64,000 nucleotides of DNA. It comes from HXMU1420-2 sp017643305. Lineage in GTDB: Bacteria > Pseudomonadota > Alphaproteobacteria > Rhodobacterales > Rhodobacteraceae. Made by a program: the position numbers and the translations under genes. Below the pieces are notes generated by a model. The model saw only the letters and a program-made list of their open reading frames with translations. It was not told the DNA's origin and did no database searches. The stretch lies in assembly GCA_965217135.1 (NCBI GenBank), contig OZ244249.1, forward strand, positions 3,162,001 through 3,226,000, read 5' to 3'. Position 1 is the first letter of the stretch, and each line of letters starts with the position of its first letter. This document shows positions 22,008-29,827 of this stretch, piece after piece.

Positions 22008-22314
22008 GTCCGACCCTTCCCAGCCTGAACCGTCCAACCTGCGGTTCCTTCGCATTCTTGTCACCACGCTGACCGCTGTGATGATCTGCGGGCTTGTAGT
22101 GATCGTCGGGCTGCTTGTCATCCGTTTCTCGTCCACCCCGGGCCCCGCCCTGCCCGAAAGCATCGCCTTGCCCGACGGCGTTCAGGCCGTAGCGATCACG
22201 GCAGCGCAGGACTGGTATGCTGTGGTGACCGATGACAACCGCATTCTGGTGTTCAGCCGGACCACCGGGGCGTTGCGCCAGACGGTGCAGATCAACACGG
22301 TCGACCAGGATTAG
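22006..22314 (+). CDS. Small single-span membrane protein, DUF6476-like
   Basis: A 102-aa protein with a polar N-terminus, one strong transmembrane helix (about 20-43, ILVTTLTAVMICGLVVIVGLL is its core region), then a soluble part with SIALPDGVQAVAI and a beta-rich tail. I recall this pattern as DUF6476 of Rhodobacteraceae, usually beside an RluA-family gene, as here. Start ATG 22006 shares two bases with the rluD start on the opposite strand. Function unknown. The stop codon overlaps the stop of a minus-strand small ORF. Confidence 0.8.
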   Translation: MSDPSQPEPSNLRFLRILVTTLTAVMICGLVVIVGLLVIRFSSTPGPALPESIALPDGVQAVAITAAQDWYAVVTDDNRILVFSRTTGALRQTVQINTVDQD

Positions 22315-22481
22315 CCCAGAGCCAGCAGCACACCGACGACGGCAAAAACTAGCGATAGCAGGGAAAACGCCGCGATCAGGTAATCCCCCAGCGTCCAGAT
22401 GCGCGGGTCGGCAAACGTACCAACCTTGCGCTCAGATGTATTTTCGTCGTCGGCCTGGATCTAAGACGCGACAGTAGTCAT
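22311..22481 (-). pseudogene. Small membrane-protein gene interrupted by an early amber codon
   Basis: From ATG 22481 the frame reads Met-Thr-Thr-Val-Ala-Ser, then TAG at 22463-22461, then 49 further residues to TAA (22313-22311). The downstream part looks like a real protein: an acidic start (QADDENTSERK), TFADPRIWTLGDYLIAA, and a long hydrophobic helix ending VLLALG. No ATG, GTG or TTG occurs after the TAG before the helix. Either the gene is nonsense-inactivated, or its start is non-canonical. The ATG lacks a good Shine-Dalgarno. Terminates by overlapping stops with the DUF6476-like gene. Confidence 0.5.
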
Positions 22482-22597
22482 CCGCGACGCGGCGATGGGA
22501 GAAATTGTGGAACTGGGCATGCCAGCGGCCTAAGCGATGCTGCAGCATGCGAAACAGTCCGGATTTCCGCCATGCGCGGGAAACCGCCGGAAAGCCC

Positions 22598-23164
22598 TTA
22601 TTTCTTGACCAGGAAGGTCGAAACTGTGGCTTGTTTGACACCATTGCGAAGGCGGTTGAATTCCAGCTCCAGGCCGCCTTCGGCGAGTGTCCGGTCGAAT
22701 TGCTGGATTTCGTACCCACCATCATCGGCTATGAACAGGGAATAGACCGTCAGAGTCTGGTCTACGATGCGGGCCCAAACATAAGGTTCGCCCTTCATCG
22801 GGTCGAGCTGGACCTCATGGCCAAACACGTTCTTTTTCTGAGCGGCGGCATAGACACCGTCGCGGTCGGTTTCCACAAATTCAATGTCATAGGATTTTTC
22901 CTTGGTTCGCCCGTCGGATTTGTAGGTGACGGTTGTCCACTTCACGTTGAAGCTTTTTTTGTTCTCGGTAATTTCAACGCTCAGGTCACGTTGCTGTGTG
23001 CTGCCGTCACTCAGCTCCATCTCTGCCGAACCGACATAAGCCCCCACGAAGGGGGTGATATCGTCGGCGCGGACGATTTGAGCGGCCATGGCCAGCACAA
23101 GGACCGATACGGCCATAAACGCAGTGCGAAACATCGTGGTTGAAAGTGCAAGAACGCGCGTCAA
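22598..23164 (-). CDS. Secreted protein of unknown function
   Basis: A 188-aa exported protein; the signal peptide ends about VRA-DD, followed by a beta-rich domain with alternating Thr/Lys/Asp patterns (TPFVGAYVGSAEMELSDG, VKWTTVTYKSDGRTKEK) and a Lys-Lys C-terminus. TTG 23164 is chosen as start because AGGAGG lies eight bases upstream (23173-23178), whereas ATG 23134 has no ribosome-binding site but would give a tidier signal peptide. No family is recognised. It stands alone, divergent from fumC. Confidence 0.7.
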   Translation of the reverse strand: MTRVLALSTTMFRTAFMAVSVLVLAMAAQIVRADDITPFVGAYVGSAEMELSDGSTQQRDLSVEITENKKSFNVKWTTVTYKSDGRTKEKSYDIEFVETDRDGVYAAAQKKNVFGHEVQLDPMKGEPYVWARIVDQTLTVYSLFIADDGGYEIQQFDRTLAEGGLELEFNRLRNGVKQATVSTFLVKK

Positions 23165-23417
23165 AGATCTTTCCTCCTGGTCACAGGCGCAACGGGATAG
23201 CTGCGCGTGGACTGCCGCCAGTCTATACCGATTGGCGGGTGTGCGAAAAGCCTCCCCCAACATAAGATTTTCGTGTCCGGGCTGGATGGGCGGATTTCTG
23301 TGTTTCCAGAAACCGTCCACCCGAGTATGTGTGGGCCCAACTGGCTGATTGCGCAGGCCGGCGCCGCCGCGTAAACGGCATGCAACAGTATACAAACGAG
23401 ATAAACGGAGTCGTGAC

Positions 23418-24809
23418 ATGTCCCAGACCCGCACTGAAACCGACAGCTTCGGCCCTCTTGAGGTTCCCTCTGACAAATACTGGGGCGCACAGACGCAACG
23501 GTCGATCATGAACTTCCCGATTGGCTGGGAAAAACAGCCCGTGGCCATCGTGCGCGCGCTGGGTGTGATCAAGAAAGCCTGCGCCATGCAGAACAAGGCA
23601 ACCGGCAAGCTGGACGCGGCCCTGGCCGATGCCATCATCCAGGCCGCGGGTGAGGTGATTGAGGGCAAGTTCGACGATAACTTCCCGCTGGTCGTGTGGC
23701 AGACAGGGTCTGGCACCCAGTCCAACATGAACTCCAACGAGGTGATCGCGAACCGCGCGATTGAAATCCTGGGCGGCGTAATCGGCTCCAAGGACCCAGT
23801 GCACCCGAACGATCATTGCAACATGGGCCAATCGTCGAACGATACGTTCCCGACCGCGATGCACATTGCCACCGCCATGTCGGTGCGCGACGTGCTGGTG
23901 CCCGGGCTGACCAAACTGGCTGAAGAGCTGGAAGCCAAGGCCGAAGAATTCAAGGACATCATCAAGATCGGCCGGACGCACACGCAGGACGCCACACCGC
24001 TGACGCTGGGCCAGGAATTTTCGGGTTACGCCCATCAGATCCGCCAGGGCCTGGCGCGGGTGCACGCCGCGATGCCAGGGATTTACGAACTGGCGCAGGG
24101 CGGCACCGCCGTAGGCACGGGTCTGAACACAGCGTCAGGCTGGAGCGAAGCCGTCGCCGCGAACATGGCCGAAATCACCGACCTGCCCTTTGTCACCGCG
24201 CCCAACAAGTTCGAAGCGCTGGCAGCGCATGACGCGATGGTGTTCCTGTCGGGCGCTTTGGCCACCATTGCCGGGTCCTGTTACAAGATCGCCAATGACA
24301 TCCGCTTTCTGGGCTCTGGCCCGCGCTCCGGGCTTGGCGAACTGATCCTGCCGGAAAACGAGCCGGGATCGTCCATCATGCCGGGCAAGGTGAACCCGAC
24401 ACAGGCCGAGGCACTGACGCAGGTCGCCGCGCATGTGATGGGCAATGACGCTGCCATCAAGTTTGCTGGGTCGCAGGGCCATTTCGAACTGAACGTTTAC
24501 AACCCGATGATGAGCTACAACCTGCTGCAATCGATTCAGTTGCTGGGCGATGCCGCCGACAGCTTTACCGAACGGATGCTGAGCGGCATTCAGGCCAATG
24601 AACCGCGCATCGACAAGCTGATGAAAGAAAGCCTGATGCTGGTCACCGCGCTGGCACCCACCATCGGATATGACAACGCCACCAAGGTCGCCAAGACCGC
24701 GCATAAAAACGGCACGACGCTGAAGGAAGAAGCGATCGCGCTGGGCTTTGTCGATGAAGAAACCTTTGATGCCGTGGTGCGGCCGGAACAGATGATCGGG
24801 CCGAAATGA
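23418..24809 (+). CDS. fumC: Class II fumarate hydratase
   Basis: FumC interconverts fumarate and malate in the TCA cycle as an oxygen-stable homotetramer. The 463-aa protein has the fumarase/aspartase signature GSSIMPGKVNPTQ, the active-site segment GRTHTQDATPLTLGQ and TGSGTQSNMNSNEV near residue 100. GGAG lies seven bases before ATG 23418. The stop overlaps the start of the DUF4169 gene (ATGA), and the following two small genes are coupled in turn, giving a three-gene unit common in Rhodobacteraceae. Confidence 0.96.
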   Translation: MSQTRTETDSFGPLEVPSDKYWGAQTQRSIMNFPIGWEKQPVAIVRALGVIKKACAMQNKATGKLDAALADAIIQAAGEVIEGKFDDNFPLVVWQTGSGTQSNMNSNEVIANRAIEILGGVIGSKDPVHPNDHCNMGQSSNDTFPTAMHIATAMSVRDVLVPGLTKLAEELEAKAEEFKDIIKIGRTHTQDATPLTLGQEFSGYAHQIRQGLARVHAAMPGIYELAQGGTAVGTGLNTASGWSEAVAANMAEITDLPFVTAPNKFEALAAHDAMVFLSGALATIAGSCYKIANDIRFLGSGPRSGLGELILPENEPGSSIMPGKVNPTQAEALTQVAAHVMGNDAAIKFAGSQGHFELNVYNPMMSYNLLQSIQLLGDAADSFTERMLSGIQANEPRIDKLMKESLMLVTALAPTIGYDNATKVAKTAHKNGTTLKEEAIALGFVDEETFDAVVRPEQMIGPK

Positions 24810-24982
24810 GCCAGCCGGTCAACCTGAACAAATACCGCAAAGCAAAGGCGCGGGCTGAGGCCACGACGCGCGCTAATGAGAACGCGGTGAAGTATGGGCG
24901 GACCGGAGCACAAAAGAAACTCGATCGCGCTGAAGCCGACAAGGCGCGGCGCGATCTCGACGGGCACGAGCGGGAGCAGTGA
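24806..24982 (+). CDS. DUF4169-family small protein
   Basis: A 58-aa, highly charged protein (NLNKYRKAKARAEATTRANE, then KKLDRAEADKARRDLDGHE), predicted to be one long helix. It starts four bases before the fumC stop and ends by overlapping the next gene's GTG. The charge pattern and the fumC neighbourhood match DUF4169. Function unknown. Confidence 0.82.
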   Translation: MSQPVNLNKYRKAKARAEATTRANENAVKYGRTGAQKKLDRAEADKARRDLDGHEREQ

Positions 24983-25200
24983 GCCGCCCAAAGAAACGCT
25001 CGCTGACGTTGAGGGGGCATCGCACCTCCGTTTCTATGGAAGATGAGTTTTGGGATGCGTTTCGCGAGATTGCCGCGGCGCAAGGCCGGGCATTGAACGA
25101 TCTGGCGGCTGAAATTGATGCGGAGCGTGGAATGGACACTGGCTTGGCATCGGAGATCCGGCTTTTTGTTCTGCGGGCATTAAAGTCACGTAAAGCGTGA
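24979..25200 (+). CDS. Ribbon-helix-helix domain protein (RHH_4 type)
   Basis: A 73-aa protein starting at GTG 24979, overlapping the DUF4169 stop (GTGA). A short strand (KRSLTLRGHRTSVSME) is followed by two helices (FWDAFREIAAAQGRALNDLAAEI), the layout of a ribbon-helix-helix DNA-binding protein. Translation is coupled through the fumC unit, so it may regulate that unit or act elsewhere; no operator can be pointed to. Confidence 0.8.
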   Translation: MSRPKKRSLTLRGHRTSVSMEDEFWDAFREIAAAQGRALNDLAAEIDAERGMDTGLASEIRLFVLRALKSRKA

Positions 25201-25217
25201 TGCCGCAGGATGGGGGT

Positions 25218-25447
25218 ATGACGATCACCCGCAGCCCGCTCCCACCCAACACCTAGATACAGCGCAGTTTTGATGCCAAAGACCCCCGTCAGGGGGCGTA
25301 GTCCGCCGCAGTCTGCGTGATGTCGAGCTGATCGTGGGGCGTGAAGCCTTTGCAAAAGAAAGAGAGCGGCGCGGGTTTCACGCGATCCGAAGCAGAAACC
25401 AGAGTGTTGTCTTCCGCAACAACGAAACGTTGGAATGGCTGTGCTGA
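25218..25447 (+). pseudogene. Decayed small gene downstream of the ribbon-helix-helix gene
   Basis: ATG 25218 is preceded by AGGA-TGGGGGT and opens 12 codons that end in TAG 25254-25256. The same frame continues as QRSFDAKDPRQGA before a second TAG (25299). Shifting by one base in the run of five G at 25292-25296 gives VVRRSLRDVELIVGREAFAK, then ERRGFHAIRSRNQSVVF and a TGA at 25445. The protein-like character on both sides of the shift suggests a gene with one nonsense and one frameshift lesion. I cannot name its family with certainty. Confidence 0.45.
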
Positions 25448-25476
25448 GCCCAAAAGTTTACGGAGAACTTTTGGGC
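25448..25476. terminator. Inverted repeat between the decayed gene and the P450 gene
   Basis: Perfect 11-bp arms GCCCAAAAGTT (25448-25458) and AACTTTTGGGC (25466-25476) around a seven-base loop. It sits between a plus-strand unit and the P450 stop, so it may serve as a bidirectional terminator, although no long T tract follows. Confidence 0.6.
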
Positions 25477-25504
25477 GAAACGATCTGGGATAGTTTTGTC
25501 TGTT

Positions 25505-26857
25505 TCAATCGCGGGAGTTGAGATGCAACCAGATGCCATCCTTCGCCCGTACCGTCAGATGCGCCACTGGCACCGGATCGCGCCCCTCGACCGGCGCCAC
25601 GCGGAACCGCCGCAGGATCATCGACAACAGTAGTGGGCCTTCCACCATGGCAAACCCTGCCCCGGTGCAGACGCGGGCACCGGCGGAAAACGGCATATAA
25701 GCCTCCCGCGCGCAGGTTTGCCCATTTTCGGTTTCCCACCGAGCGGGGTCAAATGCGTCAGGTTTGTCCCACAAGCGTTCATGCCGGTGCAGGTGCCAGG
25801 GGCTTAACACCATCTGCGAACCCTTTGGCACATCCCTGTCGCGAAACCGTTCTGGGCAGGTGGCTTCGCGTACCATCATCGGCACTGGCGGGTAGAGCCG
25901 CAGGGCCTCACGAAACACGTCCCGGCTGACCCGCAGACGAGATACGACGCCAAAGCCGTCTTCATCCAGCGCCGAAGCCTCTGCTGCCACGCGATCCTGC
26001 CATTCCGGATAGAGCGCCATCAGGTAAAGCGTCCAGGCCAGGGCTGAGGCGCTGGTTTCATGTCCGGCCAGGAAAAAGATCGCAACCTGGTCGACCATTT
26101 CATCCGTGTCGAATTTTTCCCCTGTCTGCGGGTCGACCGTGGTCATGATCTTGGTAGCCAGATCGTCCGGCGCCTGCCCGCGCGCAATCTCTGCCATGCG
26201 GTCGGTTGTCAGCTGCCCGATCAGAGCCCGGATTTCCTGGGCGTTTTCACGCGTACCTTTGGGGTAGAACCGGGGCATCCAGGCCGGCATGCGCACAAAG
26301 GCAGCAAGGTTAAGAATGGGTTGCGCGCGTTGATAGGCGCGGAAACGGGTGAAGACGGGGCTGGCGATCTTGTGCTCGATCGGGATGGAAAACAGGGTGC
26401 GGAAGATCACGTCGGCAGCGGCATGGCTGGTTTCTTCCTCGATCTCCACCACCTGTCCGGCGCGCGCCTCCAGCCGGGCCACGGCAGCCTCGGCTGCGGC
26501 GCGCATGGCGGGGAACGTATCTTTCAGTCGGCCGCCTTCGAAGGCAGGGTCGATGATGCGGCGCTGGCGTTTCCAGGTGTCGCCATTGGTCAGGAAGACC
26601 GAGTTGCCCAGCAGCGGTCGCAGCCCTTCGCTGATGCGGTCGGATTTGGGGAAATCGTCGGGCCGGTCCTTGAGGATCGTTTTCACAAGATCCGGCTGGT
26701 TCACCATGAAGGAGCGGAAAAACGGCGTACGAAACTCGGCCATCCAGGCGCGGTAGAGCCGTTGCGGTTGAGCAGACAGGATGTCCTGGCGAAACAGCTT
26801 CATATACCGCCAGAGCGAAACGCGGTCGGGCCGTGCAGGGGGCTTGGGCGGGATCAT
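25505..26857 (-). CDS. Cytochrome P450
   Basis: The 450-aa haem monooxygenase has all P450 marks: I-helix AGHETSA (about 264-270), ExxR in FREALRLYPPVP, and the haem ligand loop FSAGARVCTGAGFA with Cys about 397. Layout resembles bacterial CYP enzymes with eukaryote-like helices, which oxidise fatty acids, terpenes or sterols. No membrane anchor. The ATG (26857) overlaps the stop of the upstream membrane hydrolase gene (ATGA), so the two are co-translated and may act on the same lipophilic substrate. Redox partners are not encoded nearby; FdxA is far and of the wrong type. Confidence 0.93.
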   Translation of the reverse strand: MIPPKPPARPDRVSLWRYMKLFRQDILSAQPQRLYRAWMAEFRTPFFRSFMVNQPDLVKTILKDRPDDFPKSDRISEGLRPLLGNSVFLTNGDTWKRQRRIIDPAFEGGRLKDTFPAMRAAAEAAVARLEARAGQVVEIEEETSHAAADVIFRTLFSIPIEHKIASPVFTRFRAYQRAQPILNLAAFVRMPAWMPRFYPKGTRENAQEIRALIGQLTTDRMAEIARGQAPDDLATKIMTTVDPQTGEKFDTDEMVDQVAIFFLAGHETSASALAWTLYLMALYPEWQDRVAAEASALDEDGFGVVSRLRVSRDVFREALRLYPPVPMMVREATCPERFRDRDVPKGSQMVLSPWHLHRHERLWDKPDAFDPARWETENGQTCAREAYMPFSAGARVCTGAGFAMVEGPLLLSMILRRFRVAPVEGRDPVPVAHLTVRAKDGIWLHLNSRD

Positions 26858-28080
26858 GCGGCGCGGACGGAGGTGTATTTTGACACCGCGCGTTCGATGC
26901 GCGATTTGGACGGGGCGCGGCCTGCGTAGCGCTCGGCAAGCGTGCGGGGGCCTGCAGTGATCGCGAAGTAATCATACTCGCCCGGTGCATCGAACGCGCA
27001 GAGATACTGAAAGTGCAAGCGGAAGAATTTCCAGCGCAGGGCGGCCCAGGTTTCGGGCTTGAGCGTTTGGGAGAACGCGGCGGAGACGACCAGCGGCCAT
27101 TTTTTGCGGTCAGAAGCCACACCGCAGACGGTGACCGGATCGCACAGGGCAAAGGTGCAGCCATCGCCCGGCGCGGTGACGTCGATCCAGGTGAGTTCAT
27201 CGCGCGTGGACAGGTATTGCAGATCGGCCCGCAGCCCGAAAGCGCGTGGCAGGAAGGCCACCATCGGCACGACCTGACCCAGCGACAGGAAGGCCAGCGC
27301 AGGGCCGTTATCTGGCACACGGCCCGTGCGAATCAAGTCGGCCAGCACCGAAACCGCCAGATGCGCGCCGGAGGAATGGCCGACGATCAGAACCTCGTCC
27401 ACTTCCGTTTGCAAGGCTTCGGCAATCATATCGGTGAATTCGGTCAGCCGTTCGGTCAGATCATCCGGGGTGACGCCCTGGTGCTGGGCCGAATAGGCGT
27501 AATTGTGCAAAAGGTAGTAGATGTAGAACAGGTTGTCCTTGGCGCGGAACCAGCGGATCACCAGCGCGCCAGCGGTCACACCAACCGCCATGCCCACCAG
27601 TGCACCGATCCAGCCTGCCAGACCCGCGCCCAGTGCACCCAAGCCCCAGGTCAACCCAAGAGCCAGCAGCAGTTGCAACAGCAGAAATACGACCGGGTAA
27701 AGCGCAGCAATCACCGGGCCTTTGCGCAGCCGCATCAGCCGCCACAGCGCACCCGAGCCAATATAGGTCCATGCGACCTGAAACAGTTGTCGATAGGTGG
27801 CGGGGATGGAGTTGGACATGGAATTGCGAACGATATCGGACCAGACCAGCACTTCCATATCCGTGGACACGGCCTGTCTGTCCATCTGCGCGTCGATGCG
27901 CCAGCCATAGCTGGCCTCGGACTGGCGCGCAGCCAGTGAAATCTCATAGCCCGAGATTTGCGCCTGTGCGGCAGCCTCCTTGCGGTACAATTCGCGGTAT
28001 TTGCGGGAATGCACGGGGTCATAGCCGGGGAAATAGAAGACCCGGCGGCGCTGGACGCTCTGGTGTTTGGCGCGGCTCAT
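26854..28080 (-). CDS. Membrane-associated alpha/beta-hydrolase-like protein
   Basis: A 408-aa protein with two hydrophobic segments (about 122-145 and 150-176) between an N-terminal domain and a C-terminal alpha/beta-hydrolase-like half. The latter contains VLIVGHSSGAHLAVSVL, with Ser about 236 in a GHSSG elbow. The N-terminus has RRRVFYFPGYDPVHSRKYRE. I do not recognise a characterised family. Overlap with the P450 gene indicates a functional pair. Substrate unknown; a lipid or ester is a guess from the membrane segments. Confidence 0.75.
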   Translation of the reverse strand: MSRAKHQSVQRRRVFYFPGYDPVHSRKYRELYRKEAAAQAQISGYEISLAARQSEASYGWRIDAQMDRQAVSTDMEVLVWSDIVRNSMSNSIPATYRQLFQVAWTYIGSGALWRLMRLRKGPVIAALYPVVFLLLQLLLALGLTWGLGALGAGLAGWIGALVGMAVGVTAGALVIRWFRAKDNLFYIYYLLHNYAYSAQHQGVTPDDLTERLTEFTDMIAEALQTEVDEVLIVGHSSGAHLAVSVLADLIRTGRVPDNGPALAFLSLGQVVPMVAFLPRAFGLRADLQYLSTRDELTWIDVTAPGDGCTFALCDPVTVCGVASDRKKWPLVVSAAFSQTLKPETWAALRWKFFRLHFQYLCAFDAPGEYDYFAITAGPRTLAERYAGRAPSKSRIERAVSKYTSVRAA

Positions 28081-28154
28081 TTTTGTCCCGCGTTTTGCTC
28101 AACCTCGTTATAAAGCCATCATAGCCTGGTTTTGGGGCGAGAGTAAGGCGCGCC

Positions 28155-28907
28155 CTACCCCAGCGCTGCGAGCCCCGGGAAGGTTTCAAGCAGCCAGTAG
28201 GAGAAGCGGGAAAAGCCGCCGGTCAGCATCAGCAGCCCAACGGTCCACAACAACAAGCCCATGATGCGTTCGATCTGTTCCATATGACGTTTCATCCAGC
28301 CCATCACGCCGCCCAGACGCGGCAGGAAGGCGGCGACCAGGAGGAACGGCACGCCCAGCCCGATAGCATAGATCGCCAGCAACATGGTGCCGCGGGTGAC
28401 GGAACCTTCTGACGCTGCCAGTGTGAGGATCGCGCCCAGCTGTGGGCCGATGCAAGGCGTCCAGCCAAAGGCAAAGGCCAGCCCCAGCAAATAGGCGCCA
28501 AAAGAGGTGCCGCCGCGGTCGCCCACGTCCAAACGTGCTTCACGGTCCAGAATGCCGATCCTGTAGATACCTATGAAGTGCGCACCGAAGCCCATGACCA
28601 GCACACCCGCAACCACGTTGAACCAGGTCTGGTAGGACAGGAACACCGTCCCGATGGCCGAAGCCGTGAAACCGAGAAACAGGAACACCGTACTCAGCCC
28701 GAGCACAAAGAACAGCGCGGGCAGCAATGCGGGGTTGCGCGTACGCTGCGTGCTGCTGAGTTCGCCCACCGAAACACCACTCATATACGCCAAATAGGGC
28801 GGCACAATGGGCAGCACACAGGGGGACAGGAAGCTGATGACGCCTGCCAGAAGCGCCACGAACATCGCGGGCAACAGGCCCAGGTCTATGATGTTAATCT
28901 CTGCCAT
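28155..28907 (-). CDS. ccdA: CcdA-type cytochrome c biogenesis / thiol-disulfide transmembrane protein
   Basis: The 250-aa inner-membrane protein has six predicted helices and the two redox cysteines of the CcdA/DsbD-beta family: SPCVLPIVPPYLAY (Cys about 30) and GWTPCIGPQLGA (Cys about 152). CcdA passes electrons from cytoplasmic thioredoxin to periplasmic thiol proteins for cytochrome c maturation. ATG 28907 is chosen; the reading frame extends upstream but overlaps the divergent TusA-like gene. No cytochrome c genes are adjacent. Follows convention in length. Confidence 0.92.
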   Translation of the reverse strand: MAEINIIDLGLLPAMFVALLAGVISFLSPCVLPIVPPYLAYMSGVSVGELSSTQRTRNPALLPALFFVLGLSTVFLFLGFTASAIGTVFLSYQTWFNVVAGVLVMGFGAHFIGIYRIGILDREARLDVGDRGGTSFGAYLLGLAFAFGWTPCIGPQLGAILTLAASEGSVTRGTMLLAIYAIGLGVPFLLVAAFLPRLGGVMGWMKRHMEQIERIMGLLLWTVGLLMLTGGFSRFSYWLLETFPGLAALG

Positions 28908-29000
28908 AACTCGCACATATGCGATCTGGTCGGCGGGGTCACTGCACAACAGGGTCACATCCCTGTGGACAGCGTGAAACATCCCCGATACCCCATGGGT

Positions 29001-29234
29001 ATGACTGCCCCTGATCAATCTCTCGACGCGCGCGGCCTTTTATGCCCGCTGCCTGTGCTAAAGGCGCGCAAAGCATTAAAGCCGCTGGTGCCCGGGGCGT
29101 TACTGGAGCTGCTGGCAGATGACCCTGCCGCCATCGTGGACGTTCCACATTTCTGTATGGAAAGCGGGCATGAATTGGTGTCTCAGGCCGAAGTGGACGG
29201 GCATCAGATATACGTGATCCGCAAGGCGGGATGA
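29001..29234 (+). CDS. TusA-family sulfurtransferase
   Basis: A 77-aa protein with the TusA hallmark CPLPVLKARKAL (Cys about 15), the persulfide-carrying residue, and an IF3-C-like beta-alpha fold. TusA proteins relay sulfur for tRNA thiolation, molybdenum cofactor or sulfur metabolism. ATG 28995, two codons upstream, is equally possible. It is divergent from ccdA and converges on ompH. Absence of the rest of a tus relay nearby leaves the pathway open. Confidence 0.88.
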   Translation: MTAPDQSLDARGLLCPLPVLKARKALKPLVPGALLELLADDPAAIVDVPHFCMESGHELVSQAEVDGHQIYVIRKAG

Positions 29235-29241
29235 CCAGAAG

Positions 29242-29805
29242 CTACTGATCGTCTGCGCCGGGCAAGTCTTCGGGGCCTTCACCAAGGATGGCATCAATTC
29301 GCGTGATGGCCAGATCGGTCACATCGCTGATATTGGCGCTGAGAAACACGTTGGATCGTTCCAGGATCACGGCGGCGCCCGCTTCGCGCATCAGGTTTTC
29401 CAGAATAGGCCGGGCGGCATTGAAGAACATGCCCCGGCTGGCATCCTGTTTCTGGTTCAGCAGGCGTCCTTTTTCGTCCTGTTCGCGACGGATTGTCTGA
29501 ACCTTTTCGTCAAACGCATCGGCCAGAACGCGGAAGGCATCCGGTTCCATTTCCGAGCGGCGTTCGGTCAGGTCGCGTTCTTCGGAAGTGAGTTCCGCTT
29601 CGATCCGACGATTTTCGGCGGAGAGCACCGCGCTGTCTGCCTCGATCTCCCGCGCGACGCGTTTGCCAAAGGCACTTTCGGCGAATAAGCGGTTGGATTC
29701 GATGGTCAGGATCGGGCTACCAGCCACGCCCAACTGCTGGGCGGCCACAGGGGCCGCCATCAGCAGGCAAAGGGCGAACGCCAAATAACGGTACCAGCAT
29801 CGCAT
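29242..29805 (-). CDS. ompH: OmpH/Skp-like periplasmic chaperone
   Basis: A 187-aa exported protein: signal peptide to about residue 22 (LCLLMAAPVAA), then a beta strand (LGVAGSPILTIESNRLFAES) and a long charged coiled coil (about 45-125) typical of Skp tentacles, then the returning strand AAVILERSNVFLSA. Skp holds unfolded outer-membrane proteins for delivery to BamA, encoded immediately upstream. ATG 29805 gives a clean signal peptide; GTG 29823 is an alternative. The genes that usually follow (fabZ, lpxA) are absent. Confidence 0.85.
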   Translation of the reverse strand: MRCWYRYLAFALCLLMAAPVAAQQLGVAGSPILTIESNRLFAESAFGKRVAREIEADSAVLSAENRRIEAELTSEERDLTERRSEMEPDAFRVLADAFDEKVQTIRREQDEKGRLLNQKQDASRGMFFNAARPILENLMREAGAAVILERSNVFLSANISDVTDLAITRIDAILGEGPEDLPGADDQ

Positions 29806-29827
29806 GCGCGCCGGGTCCCGCACCAGA

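Noticed and set aside
22311..25447. Programmed amber recoding (pyrrolysine-like) to explain the two TAG-interrupted small genes
   Set aside because: No pylT/pylS-type genes or stem-loop downstream of the TAGs is seen, and one of the two genes also needs a frameshift. Simple decay is more likely.
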